A stretch of DNA of 64,000 nucleotides from Lytechinus pictus (lineage: Eukaryota; Echinodermata; Echinoidea; Temnopleuroida; Toxopneustidae). A model generated the notes under the pieces. That model was not told the origin of the DNA and did not search any database. It saw only the letters and a list, made by a program, of their open reading frames with translations. Below are positions 46,749 to 59,100 of this stretch, in pieces. Location of the stretch: contig NC_087262.1 in NCBI RefSeq assembly GCF_037042905.1, positions 10,493,501 to 10,557,500 of the forward strand, in the 5' to 3' direction. How positions within the stretch are numbered: the stretch's first letter is position 1; the number at the start of each line of letters is the position of its first letter. Made by a program: the position numbers and the translations under genes.

Positions 46749-49700
46749 CTATAAGATGACAAACAAGATTGTTAATAATGTGAATATTTGAAAGGTGATA
46801 ATTTTACTGGTGGCTAATGGAGCGTTGCAAGAAACATGCTATCAATTGGTGGATTCGCAATATGTTGCGCCAGCTATAGGTTGCTAGCAAACAGGCCAAT
46901 TGTCTAACTTTGCAGTCAACATCGCGCACAGGCGCAGGCAGCGCAAAGTGCTGGTGTCCTGTAATGTGACTGTGATGCTTAAAAAATGAAAACCATATCG
47001 CAAGAATTCACCAAAAACAGTCAAAATTTTGCACAGAAATATGCGGGCAAATTTCTCTCCCACCTCATGGACCCGAGTAAACAGCGTATCCAGTCGAGCC
47101 GTGTCTCCCATATACCAGCATACAAATAATGCACGTACATGTAAGCGTGTGCATGCGGGTCAAATAATGAATGATGTGTGGGAAGAGTCAATGGATATAC
47201 CGCACCGAGGTCTGCAGGACCGGATCGAGGTCTGCAGTGCGGATCTCGAAAACAGACACTTTCAAGAATAGGTAAACAAAGTAAGAGGTCTTCAGTGGGG
47301 TGCAAGCACATTATGTGGTGGGGGGGGGGGCACAGGGGCCCCTAGACCAATTCTAATTTCATTTTTTTCCTACTGATTTGCCCCCATGAGTCATACTAAC
47401 CCTTTTTTTTCCTTTTATATTTCTTATTTTTTACTTGCCATTGTAAGGATAAAAAACAATTTAAAATAAATCAATAAAAGTGCCCCCCCCCCTCTAATGA
47501 TTCCTGGACCCACCCATGGTTAGAAGACAGACATAACTAAAACTACTGCCTTCTTTACTTACCAAGACATTGAATGGCATCTAAGGTGACTTGAACTGAA
47601 TTCTCCGCAGTGAAGAGGGCAACGGCCGCACAGTCCTTATTCGTCACATGACCCCTGTCCATTGCTCGGGCCACACTGTAGGCGTAAGTTCTACATGCGT
47701 TCAGACGGGTGTACATATCTGCTAACTTGCCCTGCATTAACTATAGAGAAAAAAACACAGAAAAGGTGAACCAGTGTGAATGCACTGTAAACCTATCAAA
47801 GGTGATACACAGTTAAATCTAGACCCATTCACACAAACATCTTTGATCAATTTTAATTTCAAATGACGATTCAAATCGGTTGATAATGGGTTTACTGAAC
47901 GATATAAACATGATCACACACCTAAAGGGATAGGGAGACCGTGCCTTTTCATCTTTTGCTCCACGTCTCTGGGACTCCCTCCCTTCTTCACTCCATGAAA
48001 TTGACAACATTGAATTCTTCAAATCGTCTCTCAAAACTAACTTATTTCATTTCAGCAGATGTGTCGTAATTAGCTTAATTGGATGAGCCTGCGCCTATGA
48101 ATGTTCTTGAACAGAAATATGGCGCAATATAAATGCTGTGGATCATCATTTTTGGTCAATGCCATTTTGTGATCAATCGCAAACTTGGTGGTACCAGGAC
48201 CTAGCAGCACAAAGAGACCTAAGGATATCACAAAAGGAGCTTAATCACCCTTGAGATAAAATGAGGTTAATCTTTATTTATTGCTCCCAAGAACAAGACC
48301 TTACCTTTGAGTGAAAATGTATTTTTTATTTACATTTTGTTATGGAAAAAGAAAAGAAAAATGTACCCATGATAGAAAGTGTCAGAGATTCAGCTTGAAG
48401 CAAATCCTTTTTGTTAACCACCAAAATGATTTCACATTTCAATCATAGTTTAATGTTGATTAGAAAGTAAACAATAAAAGATATATATACATTTCTTTAG
48501 AACTTCAATATAGGGGTAATAATATGTTTTAAGCACTACATATTGTTAAAAAATTAATTTTATAAAATCAATGCTGAAATTGAAAAAAATATATTAAACC
48601 AGAACAACCAAAAATTACCTGAAATTCGCCGATAGGTCTTCCAAACTGTTTCCTTTGGTGAACATATGGGACGGCAACATCCATACATGCCTGCATTATG
48701 CTGGGGAATTGAAGACAAAAAAACAAACATAAAATACATCATAAGAACCTTGTTTTACAAATGGTTAAAAGTTAATCACATGATTAATCAACATTTTACT
48801 ATGAATTATAAAAAAAGTGTGAATGAATTATTCACTATATCAGACAAAAATCTTTTGCACTACATTAGTCAAAAATCTTTTGCACTATATTAGACAAAAA
48901 TCTTTTGCACAAAATAGACAAAAATCGTTTGCACTATCTAGAGTTTAAAAAATGTAGGAAATAATTATTAGTCCACTTTTCTACTAAGCTCCCATACAGT
49001 ATGGTCTAAAAATGATTTTCTTGGGAGATAATCATTAGACCACTTTTGCTTAAGTTAAAGTTTATTTATTTTTCTATTGATGCCTCTTGGAGTAGGAGAA
49101 ACAAAACAATGGTACATTAAAATTTTTACAGTAAATAGGTGGAGTATACTCTTTCAGAAAAGACTATAATCTGAAATTTGAACATTCTGACCAAAATACT
49201 CTTAATTGGCTCCAATTGAAGATTTAAAAAGTGCAACCTTTTGAGGGGTTTTGTAGTGCTGGGTCACATATACCTGTTAAGGGAAGGTGAGCGGTAATGT
49301 GAAAGAGATCGTAAACGCACAGGTAACTCACCCAATCGGACCTGCTGCAATGATTAGCCTCTCTATGTTGAGTCCACTCATGAGAACAAATGCTCCGCTG
49401 TTCACTCCGCCTAAAGCATTTTCAACTGAAACAAGATAAACACAAAGAGATGAAGTGATGGCAGGCATAAATTCCTTGAAATTCTTGTGCGCTTTAAATG
49501 GCTGGTTGGGATAATGTCAGGGTTATATAATCCAAAGTCTGATCCGAAGCGCATAGAGATGTAAGACGGTAATGTGATATGCGCTATACAGGAACTGAAT
49601 ATCATTACCTCTACGGTTTTTATGATAATAGGCATTTCTGTAGCGCCATCTATCTAGAAACAAACTATTCCGAGGAGCATTGTTGTAATTATTATTATAA

Positions 49701-52700
49701 CCCTGGCTTTAGCTCGAGCTGCCTTTCAGTGCTCATGCATTCAAGGAATTAATCATCATCATTAGCATATCAGGGTGGGGGGGGGGGTAAGCCAGGGTCA
49801 CAATATCCAAAGTCTGATTGAAAGCACATAGAGGCATACAATGGTAACATGATATATGCGCTTTATACGAACTGACCACCACTACTATTACTACTACTAT
49901 CAGCATCTTCATAATTAGTACATCAACAAGTTTAAACCACATAAACATCTCCTTTAGATATTAAAATCAGTTTCTCACAATGCAGCAGAAAAAAAGTTAC
50001 TGTTCCCCCAAGGCCTTGAATAATAGGCAGCCATTCAAATACAAGCAGGAGACAAAGAACATAAAATTGTCAGATAAAGATTTGTCTCTGAGTGCTCAAT
50101 CTTAAATTTTCTTTCAACGTTTTCCAAAACACATCTGTCCTTTGGTAATTCTATGTCAGGCAAGACAGGCATGGAAAGAAAACTCAAAGGGTGTCAGCTT
50201 AGAAGCCAAGGTAGAGCCAGCTAATAACAAATCTGAATAGGTCCACATTTTCCCTTGGATTTTGACTTGTTAACCTCTTCCGAGACATTCTTTGACTCAA
50301 ACTCTTTGTGTATACTTCCATCGTGCTTTCAAAGCCCTCTTGAACATCATTTAAATAATCGCTAGAGGGTATTAATTTGTCTCGCAATCTACTATGGTCA
50401 ATAAGGAAATTAGTGAATTTTTTTGTCTTATTTGCATATTGCCGTCTCGCGGCGTATTTGCATATACGCCCGACCAATCACATAACGGATCAGTGCCCAC
50501 CTATTGTTCCCACGTTCGTGCGTACGGTCCTGGGGATTGGTACAAATAGACTACGTTATCAGATAATTTTTGTCACTTGATAAAGAGTTGCAGCGGCACT
50601 CGAAAGCTCGTGAACTTGTAAGCTAGTGAACACTTTTTGCGAGAGTGATCACGAAATTCCTTGTTGACCATAGTAGATTGCGAGACAAATGAATACCCTC
50701 TAGCGATTATTTCATTCCGCAATAATGAACCTATTTAGTATCATTTAAATAGCTCTAAACATATCTCGTTGGAAAGTATCCTCCTACCTGGCACTTTGCA
50801 ATCTTCAAAGACCAGTTCACACGTGCTGGATCCTCTCATCCCGAGCTTATCTACTTTCTGAGCTGAATGGAACCCCTCCATATCCTGAAAACACAAGTTC
50901 AATGTAGAACGAGAGAAGGGCCGGTTTTATTTTCAGGATCACACAAAATGACACAGATAGACCTTTGTCTGATATTTCATTTTCTTTCACTTTCTTGGTT
51001 TCTTGTTCCTATTTTGTTACTCCTATTTTTTCAATAATAAATAAAAAAACAATTCAATTTATTCATCTAGATGTACTTCTCTTTAGTAATTCATTAATTT
51101 GTTTTACTGGTTCATTTTGTTTTCTTTCAATTTTTCACAAACCAATTAGAAAAAAAGAAATAGAGAAACACAAATCAATAGGTAGAACAATAAAGTGACA
51201 TTTATAAATTGGAAATCTCGATATAAACAGATCAATATATTCATTTATTAAATTATCTATTCATCAAATCGTCTACTTCTGTATCAATCTGTTATCAATA
51301 TAGTAGACTTGTTAAGAGGTTGAACGCTGCATTTTTTAGTACAAATGTCCCACTTGGCACAAATGTTCCTTGAGTCAAAAGAAAAAGATTCATCCAAAGA
51401 GACACGCTGTATCTATGCAAATAAGCAAGTAATTTGCATAAATTTGCATATTATGTCGATATAGTAAAATCAAGTATTTCAGAATATATATTTAACCAGA
51501 ACTGCCCTAAAATTGAAAATAAAGACTTAGGGTAAGAAAGGGAAGAAAATTGTTATAAAATAATTGGGATATCCTTGTTTTTTATTACCTAATTTACATA
51601 AATTATGCAAATTATAATTTAAAACAGAGTATTTTTTACCTCAATCCATATTTTAACTTTGTTAAAATAGATATCTTTTGGAGACCCCGAAGTGGCAAAA
51701 CTGCATCCCCCGGCATTCCCGCCACTTTACAAAACCAGTTTGACTTGTATAATCGACTTGGAAAAGACAGATGTATGAGACATCAGTCAACATGTTTCCT
51801 GAAGAAAGTTTGTTTGTTTATTTAAGCCTACGTCCACGGGAGCCCTCCGAATTTACCCCATCCCCTCTCCGTATTTCGACTTTAAATAAAAAAATATCGT
51901 GTTTTAAAGTCATCGGCAAGGCAAATTGCGTTTTTTTGTATAATAAAGCAACTTTTATATCTATATTTTTATATTTATATTCACCATTATTGATATTATT
52001 ATAATTATTATTAATATTATTATTATTATTAATACTATTATTATTATTATTGTCCTGCCGTTTGTAATAGTGCTCTAGCACAGTAAAGGCTATAACACAA
52101 CATGAGCATGCCTAGGATACCCTTTCCCTTTTTGGTTTTATGTATTAAAAAATAGTTTATTGTCTTTAGAACTCTTAAAATATTACTTTTGTTTGTATTG
52201 ATATCTTGGAATAGATTGAGGAGAAAATACTCTACAACTGACATGTAGAGGAGCTGTGGTACATTGAAGAACAGCCACACAGCCCTTTATTGATTCCACT
52301 CTTATGTTAAATTTAAATATTTTTAGAGCCCAATCGGAAGAAAGATGCATTTCTACTACACACAGTAAAGCCTCTTTGCGTTCTCCTCTTGAAAAAAAAA
52401 ACATAGAAGGCATTGTTTTATATATCATGAAATAAGTTCGTTTACGTGACGGGGGTGCTGTCTATGGAGAATAACACACGCAGCACCCCCTCCCCCTCCC
52501 AGGTTCAATGTAAAATTTTGGTCCCAAGAAATTTAAGAAGCTTCAGCCCCCGCTTCCAAGTACCAGGGCCTCCTCTATATAATGTAGATGTTGCCTTTAA
52601 TAAGTGCCCTTTTCCAGATGAGGGCTTCATTTAGACGATATTCTAAATATATATTGTCAAAACAAAATAAAGGGTTGGACAACTTCGACAGGCCACCGTC

Positions 52701-55700
52701 ATGTACACGAACTTATTTTATGTGATATAAAACAATGCCTTCTATGTTTTTTTTTTCAAGAGGAGAAAGTAAAGAGGCTTTACTGTGGGTAGTAGAAATG
52801 TATCTTTCTTCCGAATGGGCTCTAAAAATATTTAAATTTAACATAGCGTGGAATCAATAAAGAGGTTTGAGTATTTTAGAGCTTACGTGTGGCTTTTCTT
52901 CAATGTACCACAGCTCTTCTGCATGTCAATTGTAGAGTATTTTCTCCTCAATCTTTTCCAAGATATCAATACAAACAAAAGTAATCTTTTAAGAGTTCTA
53001 AAGACAATTAACTATTTTTGAACACATAAAACCAAAAGGGGAAAGGGTATCCTAGGCATGCTCCTGTTGGGTTATAGCCTTTACTGTGCCAGAGCATTAT
53101 TACAAACTGCAGAACAATAATAACAATAATAATAATAATAATATTAATATAGATAAATATGAAATATAGATATAAAAGTTGCTTTATTATACCAAAAACG
53201 CAATTTGCCTTGCCGGTGGCTTTAAAACACGATATTTTTTTTTTATTTAGTGTCGAAATACAGAGAGGAGATGGGGTAAATTCGGAGGGCTCCCGTGGAC
53301 ATAGGCTTAAATAAACAAAAATAAGTATATATCTTCAGGAAACATGTTAACTGATGTCTCATACTTACGGTATGTCTTTTCCAAGTCGATAATACAAGTC
53401 AAACTGGTTTAGTAAAGTAGCGGGAATGCCGCGGGGGAATGCAGTTTCGCCACTTCGGGGTCTCCAAAAGATATATATTTTAACAAAGTTAAAATATGGA
53501 TTGAGGTGGGGTACATTCGTCATGATTCATGTGCCAGAGCTTCATTAAAGCAGTAATCTGCAAAGCAATGTCTCCTGTAAATTTTCCAAGAGAAACAAAT
53601 AAAACAAAATTAATAGTGTTTTACCGATACCGAAATGCATTTTGCCCGTATATACCATAGATTACGGTGTGGCAGACACACCAACAAAAGCGATACGAGA
53701 AGCCGATGGAAGCTATTGTGTTGAGATTGTGTTATCTCTAATGACATACCATTGATCGCTTTATTGTCCGATTCGTGAGTGTGACTGTGACATAGAGGTT
53801 GTTTTGGTCTCGTTTTAGCGCAATATCACGTCATACATTTTGACATATTTGCTCTCTTTCTAAGCAAATTAAGACACTAATACTGTCATGAAGCATATCG
53901 ATGTTTTCGCTAATATATTCTCTTTCATGTAGAATGTTGACATTGTGTATTAGTTGCTGTTTTTTAAAAACAGTTCAGGATTCATGAAAAAAATACTCTG
54001 TTTTAAATTATAATTTGCATAATTCATGTAAATTAGGTAATAATAAACAAGGATATTCAAATCATTTTATGTCAATTTTCTTCCCTTTCTTACCCTAAGT
54101 CTTTATTTCCAATTTTAGGGCAGTTCTGGTTAAATATATATTCTTAAATACTTGTTTTCACTATATCGACCTAATATGCAAATTTATGCAAATTACTTGC
54201 TTATTTGCATAGATACAGCGTGTCTCTTTGGATGAATCTTTTTCTTTTGACTCAAGGAACATTTGTGCCAAGTGGGACATTTGTACTAAAAAATGCAGCG
54301 TTCACCCCTTTTTTTGCAGTTAACAAGTCTACTAATATGGAGCTTGCAATTTTTCATATTTTTGGTTTCATTCCACCTACAAAAAAAATTGAAGCTGTTT
54401 TGTATTCATATAGTCACAGTATTAAAACAAAAAGCAATGAAAAATTGACAAACTTCACTTTTATAGCCTTTTCATAAACTAAAGTCTATGGAGAAAGCTT
54501 AATGGACAAAAATCACTATTTTCTTTTTCAAAACAGGTTCAAAATGGCAATAAAAAGGGAGATAAAAGGGCTACAAAATGTTAAGTTGATCACTGTGATC
54601 TCTCTTCCTTACCCTCTCAATAATGAACGTTGTAATCCCATTCTTTGGTTCAGCACCGAGATCAGTCTTTGCGTAAACCAGAAGAACATCTGCGTCACAT
54701 CCATTTGTGATCCAGAACTTGTTGCCATTGAGGACATAGTAATCACCTGGAAGATTAGTTTGGTGAGAGACAATGTGATGACCGGCTCTCTCACTATTCC
54801 TTTATTATTATAACCATTACCACTGCCATACCCCACCACTGATATAACTACACTGTACAGTAACAAGTCAACAATAATTTTGGTTCATGTTTGACCTAAC
54901 ACTTATCATTTTTGGCCGGGTATAAAAATGACTTTGTGCCGAAAGAAGATGAAACTTGCTCATTTATAATTGTGAAATAGCATATAGACAATTAAAAAGG
55001 GATATGACAAAAGAAAAGTCTGTGCTCAGTCAAGCATGAACAAAAATTTGCTTTGTGGATGTTATACACAATGAGCTAAGCTGCGGAAAAATTAACAAAA
55101 ATTAATCACTTTGCGGCTGTTTCTTGTACTATGGAGAAATCTATGAGGACAAAATTCTCCGTGTAACTGATTTTCAAAATGGCTGCAATCGGCTATAAAA
55201 AGGTATAACAAAATAAACTGGGCATTGTGGCGTGTGCCTGTAATTCAAGCTACATTGGGGGTATTTATGAATTGATGCAGAGGTTCGAGGTTCAAGCCCT
55301 CATCACTTCTTTCGGATGGTGACGTTAAAGGTCGGTCCCAGACGTAAATAATAATATCTGACTGATACACGTCTAATAAAACTGAACTACACGTACACAC
55401 ATGCACATGCTATAAAGCAGCTACAAACAGCAATTTGCTCACTGTGATCTGATAGGGAAGATTATAGAGCATATTCAATAAGTTTTCACCAATTTGTTTT
55501 TGATTGCTACACGTTGAAGAACAATTGATGTCTTGTACCTTTTTTCTCGGCTTTCAATTTCATCGACAGAACATCTGATCCACTTCCAGCTTCACTCATG
55601 GCCAGTGCTCCAATCTGATCCCCTCTTATTAGCTACAGTACAAATGATAAACAAACAGATGTGAATGACTCAGAGTTTAATACATCAGAAAAAATATCAT

Positions 55701-56139
55701 TACCCACACTATTGTGTGGGTGCGTCGTGGTCTCGTGGTTATGACTCTCGCCTTTCAAACAGAGGGTCGTGGGTTCGAATCCTAGCCATGGCGTGTTTTC
55801 CGTCAGCATGAAATTTATCCACACTGTGCTGCACTCTACCCAGGTGAGGTGAATGGGAAACCCGGCAGGATTAATTTCTTGAATGCACGAGCGCTGAACG
55901 GCAGCTCGAGCTAAAGCCGGGATAATAATAATGTGCCTCGGAATAGACTGTTTCTAAATAGTAATAATGCATATTATTATTATTATTGATAAATATGATA
56001 CTATTTTTTAAAGCCAGTCTTCAGCAATTGGTAAAGGGGCGGTAATGGGAACAGGGACCTGGGAACGATTTTTTCAGTGGGGGTGCTGAAATCTCTCCTC
56101 AGAGGCGGGGGGACAGACACAATTGAGTTTTCCATAATT

Positions 56140-56172
<33 letters not shown>

Positions 56173-59100
56173 CATATATATGACAGTCACTTCTTAGCTT
56201 TCTTATAAAAGAACATAGATATATAATTAGATAATTCGAGCACGAAGCGTGAGCTATTTTTTGTAGAAATTTCATGTATTTTGTCCTGAAAATTGAACGT
56301 TTTGAGCAATGTTTGTGGTCCAAGATGCGTATGTAACAATTTATGTAATAATAATTGTGAGCGCGATCAGATATTTTTTATATACGCTCTGGCCTGATCG
56401 AAAGGGACGTGTTATAAGGACTGCTTGCAGTTACCCATGAAGACGATACATATATCAACAATCAAATAATGTGAGTGCCAAGCGCGAGCTGAAAAATTTG
56501 ACATTCCGACCTAAATACTGGACATTCTAAGCACGTTTTTTAATTATGAACAGGATAGGTATATATACAATTGATGCGAGCGCGAAGCGCGAGCGGAAAC
56601 AAAATTGAGATTTCAGACCCAAAAAACGAGAGATTCTAAGTACTTTTCTAATCATGATGAGGATAGGTATAAAACTATACAATTGATGCGAGCGCGAAGC
56701 GCGAGCGGAAATAAAAATGAGATTTCAAACCTAAAAACGAGACATCTTATGCACTTTTCTAATCATGAACAGGATAGGTATATAACTATACAATTGATGC
56801 AAGCGCAAAGCGCGAGCAGAAACAAAGTTGAGATTTCAGACCTGAAAACGGGACATTCTATTCATGTTTTGTAAATCAAGAAAATTATGGGTAATTTGAT
56901 ATATTCTTAAATTAATCATGTGAGCGCGAAGCGCGTGCAGAAAATTTTTGATATTCTGATCTGAAACACCAAACTGAATGTAAAATGGTTTGAACAGATA
57001 AAGAAAACTCAGACGAACATAAGAATAAAGATTTGATCAAAATCAGACAAGGAATATCACAGTTATTGCATTTTAAAGATTAGCATTATTCCCCACTTGT
57101 TCTTTTGTATTTTATTATAAAATTTATAAAATTAGGTTTATTCAAAATTTTCTTTTCAAGAACCAAAACAGTTGAATTGACAACTGATTTAGTCCATTAG
57201 ATATTCTTTGTTGCAACTTATTTCATTATAAGGGAGACATATCATTCATTCTGGTATGAAAAAAATGAAACAATTTTGATTCCAAAAGGAACAGCTAGGA
57301 TAGTATGTGACAGCATCAGCCCACCTATTAAATATTCATGACGACATGCATATCACCATTTTCATAAAATATTACTAAACTTTAGAATAAGATAACTTAA
57401 CTAATCGTTATCAGATTTTGATAAAATATATTTATTTTGATAAAATGTATTTGATATAAATATTTTCAGCCCGGAGTATCCCCCCCAAAAAAAATCAAGC
57501 TGCGTATCTGAATAAACATGCGTGCGCGTGTTTAGAGTTAGACCTAGTATCTGGGCATTCTAAATACATTTTTTTATTATAAAAATCAATAATGCGAGCG
57601 CGAAGTTATGTGTCGGAAAATTCTGAAGGGGGGGGGGGGGTCTACAAAACGTCGTTCATTTTCATTACATTATTCTGTCATTTATCATACCTACCACTAG
57701 ATTTCCAGGAGGTGCGCTGCCTATGGAAAATAACACACGCAGCACCCCCAAATTTTGGGGGTGCTTTACCCCCAGCACCTCCGCTTCCCAGCCCGTAGGG
57801 ACATGGGGCAGGGCGAAAAAGACTGTGAAATTTGATTTCTATTGTCTGACTTATAATTATAAGTTATACACGTGCGGTCGGGCGCCCGCTCACTTGATTC
57901 GACATAAAACCTGGAAGTTTCAAGTCCAACCACCCCATGTCCCTCCCTGCTATCGAAGAGTGCATGTGTATGGTTATCACGTATTGCGCGCGACCACGTC
58001 TGTATCGGAGTGCTGCGCCGCTGGAGCTTGATTGAGTCGCGTTATAGGAGGGATGTTATTGGAATATGTGAAAGACTATGTAAATGATTTGCGATTGTCG
58101 GATGTGATAATTATGTACATTATAACATTTTAAAAACAATACAGGGGGAACCTGATTTCGTGGGGGTGCTGTCTATGGAAAATAATACACGTAGAACCCC
58201 CAGCACCCCCGCTTCCCAGGTCCCTGAATGGGAACTATACCCGATTATCATTGAACATTACGTTACATAAAATTTATCCAATAATGCACATTTTTTAGTT
58301 TATCCTTCACACTGCTACTCTCCTGGGGCACTTCCATTTTGTAAACTAGTAATGAAAATTGAATAGTAACATTCACTTTTGGGGATTTAACAAAATTAAA
58401 GACAGGCTTCAACTCACCCCAGGTAAGTATTTCTCTTTCTGCTCTGGGCTGGCGTTGCGTACCATCTGATTAATGCATAAGTTGGAGTGCGCCCCCATGG
58501 AGAGAGAAATGGAAGCCGACGCCCTCGCTATCTCCTCCAAGATCAGGACCTGGTCCATGTAGGAGCCCCCTAATCCACCGTACTCGACTGCAGGAAAGAA
58601 CATGAAATTAATAATTTACCAAATAATAATGAATAATATTCTGCTTTTATATACAGAACTATTACAATGAAACTTGTATCCAAATGAGAGACAAAGGCCA
58701 GTATTCTGAAGTGGGGCTTAGTTTAAACTCAGGGCCCCGTCTTACAAAGAGTTGCGATTGATCCGATCAATCGTAACTCTATGGAAATCCATCAGTGTGA
58801 CAATTTTTTCTACAAAAAATTTGCACAATGTCCTTTGTATGCAAAGAGAAGCGCAGTGAATTTTCAAGAAAACAATGAATGCATGAATATACATCATAGC
58901 TAGAAAATATTTTGAACAAACATGCATAATAGATGTTGATGTTGCTGGCCGTCCATAGTCGCGATTGATCGGATCAATCGTAACTCTTTGTAAGACGGGG
59001 CCCTGGTCTATAGTTGTGGTTCAACTATGGATAGCCAATTGTGACATAAATCTGTAACAACAGAGGTTAAATGTATCAGCTAATTTGAGTCTCAAATCAT

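Larger units (their letters stand above)
55633..58417 (-). other. IVD intron with SINE and tandem repeats
   Basis: 2785 bp. Contents: tRNA-derived SINE (55715-55930), CA/TA microsatellite (56140-56180), GC-cored ~115-bp tandem repeat (56230-56945), and pieces of the gtgctgtctatggaaaataa family (57710-57790, 58160-58220; also 52452-52540). Confidence 0.7.

Noticed and set aside
55723..55800. tRNA gene
   Set aside because: A and B boxes are present, but no complete cloverleaf is seen by eye and a SINE body follows, so it is called a SINE.
56605..56874. 89-codon open frame
   Set aside because: It is the translation of the GC-cored tandem repeat, with the same peptide repeating per unit.
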